Part shown: piece by piece, positions 52,484-62,511 of the stretch | How the letters are laid out: every line of letters begins with the position of its first letter | Position numbering within the stretch: the first letter of the stretch is position 1 | Assembly: GCF_028294535.1 (NCBI RefSeq) | Contig: NZ_JAQBIE010000010.1 | Location: 110,986-174,985 of the forward strand | Direction of reading: 5' to 3' | DNA from: Paracoccus onchidii | GTDB taxonomy: Bacteria; Pseudomonadota; Alphaproteobacteria; Rhodobacterales; Rhodobacteraceae | Length of the DNA stretch: 64,000 nucleotides | Notes under the pieces: model-generated | Told to the model about the DNA's origin: nothing | Database searches by the model: none | What the model saw: the letters and a program-made list of their open reading frames with translations, nothing else | Translations under genes and position numbers: made by a program

Positions 52484-53449
52484 TCACTTGTCTGTGGCGT
52501 TGCCGGGCTGGGTCTGATCGGCGTCCGGTTCAGCCGATGGCTGGGCCGGAGGATCGATTTGCGCGGGCGCAGGGGCGGGAAGATCGGCCTTGGTGGGGGC
52601 CGGCATTCCGCCCAGCATGCGCAGGATCGAAACCAGCTCGTCACGCAATTCCTTGCGATGGGTCACGCGATCAAGCATCCCGTGTTCCAGCAGGTATTCG
52701 GCGCGCTGGAACCCTTCGGGCAGTTTCTCGCGGATGGTCTGTTCGATCACGCGCGGTCCGGCAAAGCAGATCAGCGCATTGGGTTCGGCGATCTGCACAT
52801 CACCCAGCATCGCATAGCTGGCCGTCACGCCCCCGGTGGTCGGGTGGGTCAGGACGACGATATAGGGCAGCCCGGCTTCGCGCAGCATTTCGACCGCCAC
52901 GGTCGTGCGCGGCATTTGCATCAGGGACAGGATCCCTTCCTGCATGCGTGCACCACCGGCGGCCGAGAACAGCACCAGCGGGCGCTTCAGTTTAACGGCG
53001 CGTTCGGCGGCGGCGATGATGGCGTTGCCGACATACATCCCCATGGAACCGCCCATGAAGCTGAAATCCTGCGCGGCGGCGACAATCGGCGTGCGACCGA
53101 TCTCACCCTCGGCGACCAGCATTGCATCGCGTTCGCCGGTGGCTTTCTGGGCCGCCTTCATCCGGTCGGGATATTTTTTCTGATCGCGGAATTGCAGCGG
53201 GTCGGCGACCGGTTCGGGCACCTTGACCTCGACAAACACGCCGCCATCGAACAACGCACCGAAACGGTCACGCGGTGTGATCGCCAGGTGATGGTCGCAA
53301 TTCGTGCAGACATTCAGGTTATCGGCCAGTTCCCTGTGGAACAGCATGGTTCCGCATTGGGGGCATTTCGTCCACAGGTTCTCGGGCATCTCGCGCCGCG
53401 AGAACAGTGAATTGATGCGCGGGCGGACATAGTTCGTGATCCAGTTCAT
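52484..53449 (-). CDS. accD: Acetyl-CoA carboxylase carboxyltransferase subunit beta
   Basis: 321 residues from [16 protein letters not shown] (ATG 53449); an open extension upstream is not AccD-like. The zinc ribbon has Cys29, Cys32, Cys48 and Cys51 ([18 protein letters not shown]). The carboxyltransferase core has [40 protein letters not shown] and [21 protein letters not shown] Pro-rich acidic tail (~35 residues) follows LGGM. It forms the heterotetramer with AccA in the first step of fatty acid synthesis. Confidence 0.96.
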   Translation of the reverse strand: MNWITNYVRPRINSLFSRREMPENLWTKCPQCGTMLFHRELADNLNVCTNCDHHLAITPRDRFGALFDGGVFVEVKVPEPVADPLQFRDQKKYPDRMKAAQKATGERDAMLVAEGEIGRTPIVAAAQDFSFMGGSMGMYVGNAIIAAAERAVKLKRPLVLFSAAGGARMQEGILSLMQMPRTTVAVEMLREAGLPYIVVLTHPTTGGVTASYAMLGDVQIAEPNALICFAGPRVIEQTIREKLPEGFQRAEYLLEHGMLDRVTHRKELRDELVSILRMLGGMPAPTKADLPAPAPAQIDPPAQPSAEPDADQTQPGNATDK

Positions 53450-53536
53450 CGCGTGCGACCTTGGCTGTTTCAGGGCACCAGATAGGCCGGACGCAGAGGA
53501 ATTGCAATTGCCCGAACCAAAGACGAAGATGCCCGC

Positions 53537-54964
53537 ATGTGGGCATCGTTTAGTATTTTTCTTCATACATTCATAGCTTGGGCGCTTGTCGTGCGCATAT
53601 TGCTGCGTCCGCGGCTGGATCCGTCGACCCGATTTGCCTGGATCATGGTGATCGAGGCGATCCCGGTGCTGGGTATTCTTGCCTATTTGCTTTTTGGCGA
53701 AGTGCGGATGAACCAGGCCGAGGTGTTGCGCATGGCCGATGTGCGCGACCGGCTGACCGGGTTGCGGTTGCCCAGTCCCGACATCGTGACCGACCCGCCC
53801 AACTTTGCCCGTCCGGTCATTGCCGCCAATGAATCGGTGGGGGCGATGCCGGTTCTGTCTGGAAATCGTGTCGCTTTGCTAGAGGAATCGGATGCAGCGA
53901 TTGATCGTCTGGTCGAGGCCATCGATGCCGCCCGTGATCACGTGCATATCCTGTTCTATATCTGGCTGCCCGACAAAAGTGGGGTCAAGATCGAAGAGGC
54001 CGTGATTCGCGCCTCGGCGCGCGGGGTGTCCTGTCGCGTCATTGTCGATGCGCTGGGTTCGCGCGGGTTGGTGCGTTCAGACCATTGGCAGCGCATGAAA
54101 CGGTCGGGGGTGGAATGCGTGAAGGCGTTTCCGCTTGGGGTTCCCTTGATCAGCATGTTGTTCCGGCGACTGGATCTGCGCAATCACCGCAAGATCTTGA
54201 TCGTCGACAATAATGTCGCCTTTACCGGCAGCCGCAATTGCGCGGATATGGCCTTTGCGACCAAGCCACGCTTCGCGCCCTGGGTCGATGTCCTGTTTCG
54301 GGTCGAGGGGCCGGTCGTGCGGCAGCTGCAATCGGTCTTTCTTGGGGACTGGATGAGCTATACCGGGGAAGATCTGGGCCGAATGCTGCAACCTGTCGGG
54401 GCCGTCGAATCGCCGGGTTGCGCCGCGCAGGTGGTGGCCACCGGGCCGGATCTGCGGGCGGGCTCGGTCGCGGATTGCCTGACCGGGATGTTGTATGCCG
54501 CACGCGAGCGTGTTGTGATCACGACGCCTTATTACGTGCCTGACGCGTCGCTGGATGCCGCCGTGCGGGCGGCTGCGCGCCGCGGCGTCGATGTGACCAT
54601 GATCCTGCCGGCCCGCAATGATTCGCTGGTCGTCAGCGCGGCCAGTCAGGGGTTTTACTATGGCTTGTTGGCCGCCGGGGTGAGGCTGCACCTGTTCAGG
54701 GATGGCCTGCTTCATTCAAAGATCATGACGGTGGACGGACGTATGGCCATGATTGGTAGCGCCAATCTGGACCGGCGCAGCTTTGATTTGAACTACGAGG
54801 TGAACATGGCGTTGTTCGATGACCGCCTGGTCGCGGAAATCGATGAACGTCAGGACAGTTACCTGGCGCGTTCGGACCAGATCTCGTTGCAGGACGTGCG
54901 TAATTGGGGCGCTTGGCGCAGGTTGCGCAACAATCTTCTGGCCCTTGCGTCTCCGCTGCTATAG
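53537..54964 (+). CDS. cls: Cardiolipin synthase (phospholipase D superfamily)
   Basis: 475 residues. Two N-terminal membrane helices ([35 protein letters not shown]) precede two HKD motifs: [19 protein letters not shown] and [24 protein letters not shown]. It condenses two phosphatidylglycerols to cardiolipin. Its 3' end overlaps the convergent Lrp gene by 6 bp. Confidence 0.94.
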   Translation: MWASFSIFLHTFIAWALVVRILLRPRLDPSTRFAWIMVIEAIPVLGILAYLLFGEVRMNQAEVLRMADVRDRLTGLRLPSPDIVTDPPNFARPVIAANESVGAMPVLSGNRVALLEESDAAIDRLVEAIDAARDHVHILFYIWLPDKSGVKIEEAVIRASARGVSCRVIVDALGSRGLVRSDHWQRMKRSGVECVKAFPLGVPLISMLFRRLDLRNHRKILIVDNNVAFTGSRNCADMAFATKPRFAPWVDVLFRVEGPVVRQLQSVFLGDWMSYTGEDLGRMLQPVGAVESPGCAAQVVATGPDLRAGSVADCLTGMLYAARERVVITTPYYVPDASLDAAVRAAARRGVDVTMILPARNDSLVVSAASQGFYYGLLAAGVRLHLFRDGLLHSKIMTVDGRMAMIGSANLDRRSFDLNYEVNMALFDDRLVAEIDERQDSYLARSDQISLQDVRNWGAWRRLRNNLLALASPLL

Positions 54965-55420
54965 CGGCAGGGCGGTGGTGAACTTGGTCTGGCGCAGGAC
55001 GAAATTGGTCACCGTGGCCCTTACGATGCCCAAGGCCAGCATGCGGCGCATGATGAAATGTTCCAACCCTTCGGGGTCGCGGGCGACAATCTTCAGCTGA
55101 TAGTCAGAGGTTCCGGTGATCGTGGCGCATTCAAGGATCTGATCTTCGGTTTGAACAAAGCTGTCGAACCGCGCCAATGATTCCTCGCGGTGATCCAGCA
55201 GGGACACCTGGACATAGGCCATGGCGTGCAGGCCCGCATGCGTGGGCGATACCAGTGAGACCTGCTTTTCAATGATGCCCTCGTCAATCATGCGGCGAAC
55301 ACGGCGCCAGGCCGGAGACGCCGAAAGACCGGCCCGCTCGGCCAGAGCCTGAGTCGACAATGTGCTGTCTGCTTGCAGTAATCGCAGCAAGCGTATGTCG
55401 GCATCTTCCAGGTCGGGCAT
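54959..55420 (-). CDS. Lrp/AsnC-family transcriptional regulator
   Basis: 153 residues from MPDLEDADIRLLRLLQADST (ATG 55420, AAGGAAA upstream). The helix-turn-helix is TQALAERAGLSASPAWRRVR; the RAM effector domain follows with ECATITGTSDYQLKIVARDP. It is divergent from phhA, so it likely controls phenylalanine/tyrosine catabolism in response to an aromatic amino acid, as known for many Lrp-type phh/hpd regulators. AT-rich bases at 55440-55500 are the probable operator. Confidence 0.9.
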   Translation of the reverse strand: MPDLEDADIRLLRLLQADSTLSTQALAERAGLSASPAWRRVRRMIDEGIIEKQVSLVSPTHAGLHAMAYVQVSLLDHREESLARFDSFVQTEDQILECATITGTSDYQLKIVARDPEGLEHFIMRRMLALGIVRATVTNFVLRQTKFTTALPL

Positions 55421-55538
55421 AAGATTTCCTTGATCTGCGCATGTCAGAGATAATTTTTCGCATTCAACGATAATCATTCGTCACTGGGCAAGAAATTTCC
55501 GCTTCATGTGGTAAAATTTGCTCAAGGAGGATGGCCAT

Positions 55539-56330
55539 ATGCCCAAATCAACAGAATACGAAGCGAAACATGCCGATGCGGCCGGTCATATCCATTATGA
55601 CGCCGAAGAAGATGCGGTCTGGCATGACCTGATTTCCCGGCAGATGCCGGCCGTGCGCCAGAACATGGCTCGGCCTTATTTGCGGGGGCTGGACTTGCTG
55701 GGGCTGCCACTGGACCGTGTTCCGCAATGCCCCGATATTTCACGGAAGCTGGGTGAATTGACGGGGTGGCGGGTCGAACCGGTTCCGGCACTGATCGGAT
55801 TTGGCCGCTTTTTCGACATGCTGGCCAACAAGACCTTTCCGGCCGCCAGCTTTATTCGCAAGCGCAAGCATTTCGATTACATCGAAGAGCCGGATATCTT
55901 CCACGAGATTTTCGGTCACACGCCGTTGCTGACAGATCCGGCCTTTGCCGCGTTTTCGCAAGCGATCGGCAAGGCGGGAACGCGCTGCGACAAGGCGGAT
56001 TACAGCTGGTTGATCCGGCTGTACTGGTTTTCGATCGAATTTGGCCTGATGCGCGAGAACGCAAAGCTGAAAGCCCTTGGGTCGGGGTTGGCAAGCTCGG
56101 TCACGGAACTGCCGTGGTCGGTTTCCGATGCACCGGAACATCGCAGTTTTGATGTTATCGACATTCTGCGCACACCATATCGCATCGACATTCATCAACC
56201 GGTCTATTTCGTGATTGATCGTCTGGACGACTTGTTCGCGGCAGCGGATCGCGACCTGTTGTCAGATGTTGCCGCTGCGCGCAAACTGGGCCTGCATGCG
56301 CCGAAATACCCGCCAAAAGATGCCGCCTGA
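55539..56330 (+). CDS. phhA: Phenylalanine 4-monooxygenase
   Basis: 263 residues from ATG 55539, with AAGGAGG 8 bp upstream. The iron triad is clear: His122 and His127 in IFHEIFGHTPLL, and Glu167 in WFSIEFGLM. It hydroxylates phenylalanine to tyrosine using tetrahydropterin, O2 and Fe(II). Length matches bacterial single-domain enzymes. The pterin dehydratase that recycles its cofactor follows after 10 bp. Confidence 0.95.
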   Translation: MPKSTEYEAKHADAAGHIHYDAEEDAVWHDLISRQMPAVRQNMARPYLRGLDLLGLPLDRVPQCPDISRKLGELTGWRVEPVPALIGFGRFFDMLANKTFPAASFIRKRKHFDYIEEPDIFHEIFGHTPLLTDPAFAAFSQAIGKAGTRCDKADYSWLIRLYWFSIEFGLMRENAKLKALGSGLASSVTELPWSVSDAPEHRSFDVIDILRTPYRIDIHQPVYFVIDRLDDLFAAADRDLLSDVAAARKLGLHAPKYPPKDAA

Positions 56331-56340
56331 GGAGGATGTG

Positions 56341-56679
56341 ATGACCACCTGTGATCTTGCCAGCAAGGAATGCGAACCCTGCAAGGGCGGTGTCGCGCCG
56401 ATGATTCCGGCTGACATCAAGACGATGATGGGGCAGCTGGACGGCTGGGCTCTGTCCGGGGACAAGACCAGCCTGCATCGCCGCTTTGAATTCAAGGGCT
56501 TTCTCAAGGCGGTAGAGATGGCGAATCTGGCGGCCTGGCTGGGCAATAAACAAGGGCATCACCCCGATATTGCCTTTGGTTGGGGGTATTGCGAGGTGAC
56601 ATTCACCACGCATGAAGCCGGTGGCTTGACCGAGAATGACTTTATCTGCGCCGCGCGGTTGGACGCATTGGTCGCCTGA
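56341..56679 (+). CDS. phhB: Pterin-4a-carbinolamine dehydratase
   Basis: 112 residues, GAGGAGG before ATG 56341. The family motif is HHPDIAFGWGYCEVTFTTHE, with the catalytic His pair in GHHPD, and AARLDALV at the end. The N terminus has a Cys-bearing extension (CDLASKECEPCKGG) typical of many alphaproteobacterial members. It regenerates quinonoid pterin for PhhA. Confidence 0.94.
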   Translation: MTTCDLASKECEPCKGGVAPMIPADIKTMMGQLDGWALSGDKTSLHRRFEFKGFLKAVEMANLAAWLGNKQGHHPDIAFGWGYCEVTFTTHEAGGLTENDFICAARLDALVA

Positions 56680-56801
56680 TGCTTGTTCTCGGGCGTGGCG
56701 CGGTTTATCCCGTGGCAACGAACGCTTGCGGGGAACGAGATGACCGGGACAGATCCTGAACACCGCTGCCTGCGGCCCGGGTTTCGGGGCATGGGCCGCT
56801 G

Positions 56802-57587
56802 ATGGCCATGCAGGGAACAGGCCGGTTGTCGCGGATGTTGCGCGAACATGCAGCGATGCAATGGGTCAGGCGCACCGAAAAGCTGCGGCGGACTCAGCGC
56901 AAACCCGTGCCGGAACTGGTCGATGAAGCGGCCGAGCTGCACCAGACGCTTGCACGGTTTCTGCAGCTGGCGGATTCGCGAATGCCGCGGGGTGGGGCCG
57001 AGGCCGATTTGCTGGATCTGCCGCCCGGCACGGATTGGCATTGGCGACCGCTTTGCCTGCGAGGGCGCCTGAACCCCGCAGCCGTGGCCGGCCCCGAAAA
57101 TGCCAGACGGCTTGGGGACGAGCTGGCCGTCTATCACGATTGCGATCATCGCGCGCTGATCCTGCGGCAAAACCGCAATCGGCGTGCGACCGACCTGGCG
57201 GCATATGGTCTGTCACTTGAGGTGATGGGGTTTTCCGGCAGCTACCTGTCCTTGTCGCTGGACCTGCCGGCCGAAGCGGGCGAGGGGTTGGCAAAGCATC
57301 ACGTGCTGCGACTGGACGCGTTGTTGGATGCCGAACGCGACATCACCGTTTATGGACGGCTGAACATTGCTCAGGGGCCGAATACGGAAACCGTGCTGCG
57401 GCAGTTGGGCGACCCGATTTCGGGGCGTGCCTGCCGCCGTGTGGCCGAATTCGACTTGGGCTATGTCGATCTCAGCCTTCGGCCGGTCGACAAGGTGTGG
57501 CTGGACCTGATATTCGAGGCCCCCTACATGAACGCCGTAACCCTGTCCGATGCGCTGATGTCGCGCCATACCCGCGCCGAGATGTAA
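56802..57587 (+). CDS. DUF6478-like conserved protein of Rhodobacterales
   Basis: 261 residues, no signal peptide or membrane segment. Recognisable blocks are LPPGTDWHWRPLCLRGRLNP, LGDELAVYHDCDHRALILRQ, FSGSYLSLSLDLPAEA, and VWLDLIFEAPYMNAVTLSDA. They resemble a family widespread in Rhodobacterales with no assigned role. The jelly-roll-like strand pattern hints at binding rather than catalysis. It is followed after 9 bp by another unknown gene. Confidence 0.72.
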   Translation: MAMQGTGRLSRMLREHAAMQWVRRTEKLRRTQRKPVPELVDEAAELHQTLARFLQLADSRMPRGGAEADLLDLPPGTDWHWRPLCLRGRLNPAAVAGPENARRLGDELAVYHDCDHRALILRQNRNRRATDLAAYGLSLEVMGFSGSYLSLSLDLPAEAGEGLAKHHVLRLDALLDAERDITVYGRLNIAQGPNTETVLRQLGDPISGRACRRVAEFDLGYVDLSLRPVDKVWLDLIFEAPYMNAVTLSDALMSRHTRAEM

Positions 57588-57596
57588 GGATGTCAT

Positions 57597-57968
57597 ATGC
57601 TTGAATTCGATGATCACGGGATTCGCGGTGGAGTCTGGTCCGGGTGCGTTCGCGGCGCCAACCGCCCAGAGCGGGTCTGTGCGATCTGCCGGGGCGAGGT
57701 GGTGGCCGAAGCCGTGCTGACCGAAAACGAATCCGAGGGGTGGGACGTCACGGTCGGGCTGCCGTCCTCGGTGCTGTCAAGCGGGGTGACCAGCCTGATC
57801 CTTGTGGCGGGCGATCAGGCCGAAGGGGCGGCAACCCAGCATCTGGGCCGGCTGAACCTGATTGCGGGCGAAGTTCTGGATCAGGATCTGGGTGTGGAAA
57901 TCGCAATGTTGCGATCAGAGATCGAGTTGCTCAAGCGCGAGTTCAGGCGCCAGCACGCAGGAAAATAA
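57597..57968 (+). CDS. Conserved hypothetical protein with C-terminal coiled coil
   Basis: 123 residues. A CxxC-like pair (VCAICRGE) sits near residue 27, and the C terminus (VEIAMLRSEIELLKREFRRQH) is a short coiled coil. Not recognised further. Likely co-transcribed with the DUF6478-like gene. Confidence 0.65.
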   Translation: MLEFDDHGIRGGVWSGCVRGANRPERVCAICRGEVVAEAVLTENESEGWDVTVGLPSSVLSSGVTSLILVAGDQAEGAATQHLGRLNLIAGEVLDQDLGVEIAMLRSEIELLKREFRRQHAGK

Positions 57969-58061
57969 ACGTCACTGTGGCGTCATCGCACCGTTACGCT
58001 TTCTTGCGAAAAGCGGCCCGTTCGCCTATACCCAGCCTTTGCCTTGCGCCGCAGGACTGCC

Positions 58062-59168
58062 ATGACCCAGCCTCAGACACCATACTATCTGATCGACAAG
58101 ACCCGCCTGCGGTCGAACATGGAAAAAATCGCGCGGCTGCGCGACCGTTCGGGCGCCAAGGCGTTGTTGGCGCTGAAATGCTTTGCCACCTGGTCGGCCT
58201 TTGATTTCATGCGTGATTTCATGGACGGCACCACCTCGTCGTCGCTGTTTGAACTGCGGCTGGGCCACGAGGAATTCGGCAAGGAAACCCATGCCTATTC
58301 CGTCGCCTGGGCCGATCACGAGATCGACGAGGCGATTTCCCATGCCGACAAGATCATCTTCAACAGCCTTGGCCAGCTGGACCGCTTTGCCGGCAAGGCG
58401 CAGGACAAGGGCATCCAGATCGGCCTGCGCCTGAATCCGCGCTTTTCCACCAGCGGCTTCGATCTGGCCGATCCCGCGCGCCCGTTCAGCCGTCTGGGCG
58501 AATGGGACATCACCCGTCTGGACGCCGCGATGGACCGGATCAGCGGCGTGATGATCCACTATAATTGCGAGAATGGCGATTTCGACCTGTTCGACCATCA
58601 GCTGACCCGGATCGAGACCGAGTTCGGCGACATTCTGGCGCGTCTGGACTGGGTCAGCCTTGGCGGCGGCATCCATTTCACCGGCGACGATTACCCGCTG
58701 GACCGTCTGGCCGATCGGCTGGCCGCCTTCAGCCAGAAGTTCGGCGTGCAGGTCTATCTGGAACCGGGCGAGGCCAGCATCACCAGATCGACCACGCTGG
58801 AGGTGTCGGTTCTGGACATCATCGACAACGGCAAGAAGGTCGCCATCGTCGACAGCAGCATCGAGGCGCATATGCTGGACCTGCTGATCTATCGCGAAAC
58901 CGCCAAGCTGCCGCAGCAGGGCGATCACGACTATCAGATCGCGGGCAAGACCTGCCTTGCTGGCGATATTTTCGGTGAGGCGCGCTTTGATCGCGAACTG
59001 CAGATCGGCGACCGCATCACCATCGACGACGCGGCAGGCTATACCATGGTCAAGAAGAACTGGTTCAACGGCGTCGCCATGCCGTCGATCGCGATCCGGG
59101 AAGAGGACGGAACCCTGAAACTGGTCCGCAGCTTCCCCTATGACGACTACAAAGCCAGCCTGTCGTAA
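58062..59168 (+). CDS. nspC: Carboxynorspermidine/carboxyspermidine decarboxylase
   Basis: 368 residues from ATG 58062. It is an alanine-racemase-fold PLP decarboxylase; Lys39 in LLALKCFATW is the PLP lysine. Other blocks: SLFELRLGHEEFGKETHAYS, LRLNPRFSTSGFDLADPARP, SRLGEWD, VMIHYNCENGDF, SLGGGIHFTGDDYPLDRLAD and LEPGEASITRSTTLE. It removes CO2 from carboxy(nor)spermidine to give (nor)spermidine. The dehydrogenase for the preceding step follows after 33 bp. Confidence 0.94.
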   Translation: MTQPQTPYYLIDKTRLRSNMEKIARLRDRSGAKALLALKCFATWSAFDFMRDFMDGTTSSSLFELRLGHEEFGKETHAYSVAWADHEIDEAISHADKIIFNSLGQLDRFAGKAQDKGIQIGLRLNPRFSTSGFDLADPARPFSRLGEWDITRLDAAMDRISGVMIHYNCENGDFDLFDHQLTRIETEFGDILARLDWVSLGGGIHFTGDDYPLDRLADRLAAFSQKFGVQVYLEPGEASITRSTTLEVSVLDIIDNGKKVAIVDSSIEAHMLDLLIYRETAKLPQQGDHDYQIAGKTCLAGDIFGEARFDRELQIGDRITIDDAAGYTMVKKNWFNGVAMPSIAIREEDGTLKLVRSFPYDDYKASLS

Positions 59169-59201
59169 GGCTGTTCTCTGCCACCGGGAAAGGAGACATC
59201 A

Positions 59202-60428
59202 TTGGCCAATCAAAACGTCCTCATCATCGGCGCGGGTGGCGTCGCGCAAGTGTCCGCGCACAAGGTTGCGCAATGGGCCAAGGAATTCGGCGACTTGCAT
59301 ATCGCCAACCGCACCCAGTCCAAGGCTGACGCGATCGTCGCCAGCCTGCGCGACAAGGGCCACGAGATGCCCTTTACCAGCCACGCGCTTGACGCGATGG
59401 ATGCTGACGCGGTCGAGGCGCTGATCCGTCAGATCGACGCGGGGATCGTCATCAATGTCGGCACCGCCTTCATCAACATGACGGTGCTGGAAGGCTGTAT
59501 CCGTGCGGGCGCGGCCTATATCGACACCGCCATTCACGAAGATCCGGCCAAAATCTGCGAAACGCCGCCTTGGTATGCGAATTATGAATGGAAACGCCGC
59601 GAGGACGTGGCCAAGGCCGGCATCACCGCCATTCTGGGTGCGGGTTTCGATCCGGGCGTGGTGAATGCCTATGCCCGTTTTGCCGAGGACGAATATTTCG
59701 ACAAGATCGACAGCATCGATATCGTCGATATCAATGCGGGTTCGCACGGGCGCTGGTTCGCCACCAATTTCGACCCCGAGATCAATTTCCGCGAATTCAC
59801 CGGCACGGTCTATTCCTGGCAGGGCGGCGAGTGGCGAACCAACAAGATGTTCGAGGTCGGTCGCGAGTGGGACCTGCCGGTCGTCGGCAAGCGCACCGCC
59901 TACCTGTCGGGCCATGACGAGGTGCACAGCCTGTCGGCCCGCTACAAGGACAGCGATGTCCGGTTCTGGATGGGCTTTGGCGACCATTACATCAACGTGT
60001 TTACCGTGCTGCAGAACCTTGGCCTGCTGTCGGAACAACCTGTCATGACCGCCGAGGGCCAGGAGGTCGTGCCCCTGAAGGTCGTCAAGGCCGTACTGCC
60101 CGATCCCGCCAGCCTTGCCCCCGATTATACCGGCAAGACCTGCATCGGCGATCTGGTCAAGGGCAGCAAGGATGGCAAGGAAGGCGAGGTCTTTGTCTAT
60201 AACGTCGCCGACCACAAGGAAGCCTATGAAGAGGTGGGCAGCCAGGGCATCAGCTATACCGCCGGCGTGCCGCCGGTCGCGGCCGCGATCCTGATCGCAC
60301 GCGGCGTCTGGGACGTGAAGAAGATGGTCAATGTCGAAGACCTGCCCGCGCGCCCCTTCCTGGAACTGCTGGGCGAGATGGGCCTGCCGACCCGTGTGAT
60401 CGACGCGACCGGTGATCATCCGATCTAG
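59202..60428 (+). CDS. Carboxynorspermidine/carboxyspermidine dehydrogenase (saccharopine dehydrogenase family)
   Basis: 408 residues, beginning at TTG 59202, with AAAGGAG 8 bp upstream. Rossmann segment NVLIIGAGGVAQVSAHKVAQ (~residues 5-24), then IANRTQSKAD, and family blocks AYIDTAIHEDPAKICETPPW, TAILGAGFDPGVVNAYARFA and ISYTAGVPPVAAAILIARGV. It reductively joins aspartate-semialdehyde with a diamine (diaminopropane or putrescine). With NspC it forms the alternative spermidine/norspermidine route. Confidence 0.94.
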   Translation: MANQNVLIIGAGGVAQVSAHKVAQWAKEFGDLHIANRTQSKADAIVASLRDKGHEMPFTSHALDAMDADAVEALIRQIDAGIVINVGTAFINMTVLEGCIRAGAAYIDTAIHEDPAKICETPPWYANYEWKRREDVAKAGITAILGAGFDPGVVNAYARFAEDEYFDKIDSIDIVDINAGSHGRWFATNFDPEINFREFTGTVYSWQGGEWRTNKMFEVGREWDLPVVGKRTAYLSGHDEVHSLSARYKDSDVRFWMGFGDHYINVFTVLQNLGLLSEQPVMTAEGQEVVPLKVVKAVLPDPASLAPDYTGKTCIGDLVKGSKDGKEGEVFVYNVADHKEAYEEVGSQGISYTAGVPPVAAAILIARGVWDVKKMVNVEDLPARPFLELLGEMGLPTRVIDATGDHPI

Positions 60429-60472
60429 CTCTGATCCCCGCCGGATTTGGCGGGGCGCATGCAGAACTGTAG

Positions 60473-60501
60473 CTGGCGGGCCGGAACAACCGGCCCGCCA
60501 G
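60473..60501 (+). terminator. Strong hairpin after the polyamine genes
   Basis: CTGGCGGGCCGG (60473-60484) and CCGGCCCGCCAG (60490-60501) form a perfect 12-bp stem with an AACAA loop, followed by TTGCGTTT. A smaller hairpin (CCCCGCC/GGCGGGG) lies at 60436-60455. Likely terminator of the nspC unit. Confidence 0.82.
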
Positions 60502-60554
60502 TTGCGTTTATGGCATTGCCGAGGGCACTGATCATCATTGTTGGGGGAAAGGGT

Positions 60555-61808
60555 ATGGCGGCGCAGGGCAGGCAGCATTTTCCCGCTTCGCGACGGGGGC
60601 GCAGGCCATCGGGTCGGATGACCGATTGGGCGATCATTGGCATTTTCGTGATCCTGGCGTTTTCGGCGATCGCGGCGGGGCGCGATTTTCTGATGCCGGT
60701 CACCATGGCGCTGCTGCTGTTTTTCGTGTTCACGCCCTTGCGCCGCTTTGCACGGCGTCGTGGCATTGCCGATGTCGTCACCGCGGCATTCGTGACCTCC
60801 GGGATTCTGATTCTGGTCGCCGTGGTTGCCTATACAGCAAGCGGCCCGATCAACCGTGCCGCCGAGAACATTCCCACGATCACCACCCAGCTTGAGCAGA
60901 AATTCCAACGTGTTCAGGCCTCGCTTCGCGATTTCCAGCAGGCCGCCCAGAAAATCGACGCGGCGCAAGAGGTCGAGGGCGACGAGGCGGGCAGCACCAC
61001 GATCAAGGTCGAGCAGGACGAGCAATCCACATTTGAAGCCGTGGTCAAGCTGACGCCTCAGTTGATGGGGCAGGTGTTGTTCACGATGGTTCTGATGTTC
61101 TTCATGATTTCATCGGGCGACCTGCTGTATCTGAAGATTGTTCAAAGCTTTGATACCATGCGCGACAAGCGGGCGGCCTATCTGGCCTTGCGTGAAATCG
61201 AGGATTCTCTTGGAAGCTATTTCGGAGCGATCACGGTTATCAACGCGTGCCTCGGTATGGCGATCGGGTTGTCGATGTGGGCCTGGGGCATGCCGGGGGC
61301 GTTGTTGTTCGGGTTGGGTGCCTTTCTGTTGAATTTCATCCCTTATCTCGGGGCGATTGCGGGTGTTGCCATCTCATCTGTCGTGGCTCTGGTCGTATTG
61401 CCGGGTTTGTTCTGGCCGGCGATGGTCGCATTGACCTATCTGGGGCTGACATCGCTGGAAGGGCAGTTGATCACGCCCTATTTCGTGTCGCGCCGGTTGC
61501 AGATGAACGCGGTGGTCGTGTTCCTGGCTGTCGCACTCTGGGCGTGGCTGTGGTCGGTGATCGGCATGGTGATCGCCGTGCCGGTGCTGGTGGTTCTGAG
61601 TGTGCTGACCGAACATGTGCCGGGCTGGGAGAAATTCGGAAACTTCCTTGCCGGCGAGGATCCGCCCCGCCTTGAGGATCAAGACGAGGAAGAGGCCCGC
61701 GATATCGTGCAGGCAGGCGCCCCGGCAGAAGACAGGGGTGCCGCAGGTGCAGCCACGGCGCAATTGATCGGGCATGACAAAGGAAACGGCGACGATGACC
61801 GCCCTTAA
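60555..61808 (+). CDS. AI-2E-family transporter-like membrane protein
   Basis: 417 residues from ATG 60555, after GGGGGAAAGGG. Helices flank a long cytosolic/periplasmic segment (IPTITTQLEQKFQRVQASLR). The conserved late block is YFGAITVINACLGMAIGLSM, FLLNFIPYLGAIAGVAISSV, LEGQLITPYFVSRRLQMNAV. The tail is charged and disordered (EDQDEEEARDIV). Family members include putative autoinducer exporters and Na+/H+ antiporters; specific function unknown. Confidence 0.88.
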   Translation: MAAQGRQHFPASRRGRRPSGRMTDWAIIGIFVILAFSAIAAGRDFLMPVTMALLLFFVFTPLRRFARRRGIADVVTAAFVTSGILILVAVVAYTASGPINRAAENIPTITTQLEQKFQRVQASLRDFQQAAQKIDAAQEVEGDEAGSTTIKVEQDEQSTFEAVVKLTPQLMGQVLFTMVLMFFMISSGDLLYLKIVQSFDTMRDKRAAYLALREIEDSLGSYFGAITVINACLGMAIGLSMWAWGMPGALLFGLGAFLLNFIPYLGAIAGVAISSVVALVVLPGLFWPAMVALTYLGLTSLEGQLITPYFVSRRLQMNAVVVFLAVALWAWLWSVIGMVIAVPVLVVLSVLTEHVPGWEKFGNFLAGEDPPRLEDQDEEEARDIVQAGAPAEDRGAAGAATAQLIGHDKGNGDDDRP

Positions 61809-61854
61809 CCCGGCGCAAGAGGTCCGGCGGGCAGGGGCATCAATGCTCGTTGCG

Positions 61855-62511
61855 CTAGATGGGGTGATCCGCCGGGGGCCGGTTCGACGCAGGCCGGTCT
61901 GTGGCCGAGGCCAGAAATCGCGCAAGCCAGATCACATGCTGCCCGCTGTGGTCATCCTGAACGAACCGCTCAATGACCTCGAAACCGTGCCGGCTCAGCA
62001 ACAGGTGATATTCGTCGCTGGCCAAACTGGCATGGTATAGTGCTTCGCCCTGAAATTCACCGATTGCGCAGCCGTGATATGCCCCGCTTGTGAACATCAG
62101 CACGGCTGCGGGGCAGGCGTGGCGTTCAAAGACCGGGAACATCCGGCGTTGTTCATCCGGTGTCAGGTGGAACATGCTGTTCCAGGCCAGGATACCACTG
62201 AACTTTGCGTCAAGCTCAAGGCCCCGCATATCCGAAACCGTCCAACATGCACCCGGGATGTTGCGCTGCGCGATCTGGATCAGCTCTGGCGAGGAATCGA
62301 TACCGGTGACCGCACAGCCTTGATTGACCAGATATCGGCCAATGGGATCGCCAGAGCCACAGCCAATATCCAATACCGAACGAGGTGGCGGCATGCGGTT
62401 TTCAAAATGCTCCAGCCAGACCCTTTCCAGCAGCACAGTGCCGCGCAGGTCAGCCCAGGCTTGTGCATGGCGTCGGTAAAGACCGACGATATGTTTGGCT
62501 TGTGCAGACAT
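61855..62511 (-). CDS. Class I SAM-dependent methyltransferase
   Basis: 218 residues. Motif I is SVLDIGCGSGDPIGRYLVNQ (~residues 44-63), then VTGIDSSPELIQIAQRN (motif II Asp), VSDMRGLELDAKFSGILAWN. The substrate is not evident. Tail-to-tail with the AI-2E gene. Confidence 0.88.
   Translation of the reverse strand: MSAQAKHIVGLYRRHAQAWADLRGTVLLERVWLEHFENRMPPPRSVLDIGCGSGDPIGRYLVNQGCAVTGIDSSPELIQIAQRNIPGACWTVSDMRGLELDAKFSGILAWNSMFHLTPDEQRRMFPVFERHACPAAVLMFTSGAYHGCAIGEFQGEALYHASLASDEYHLLLSRHGFEVIERFVQDDHSGQHVIWLARFLASATDRPASNRPPADHPI

Noticed and set aside
59199..61025. 608-codon minus-strand frame over the polyamine and AI-2E genes
   Set aside because: Spans two clear plus-strand genes and a terminator; no domain.
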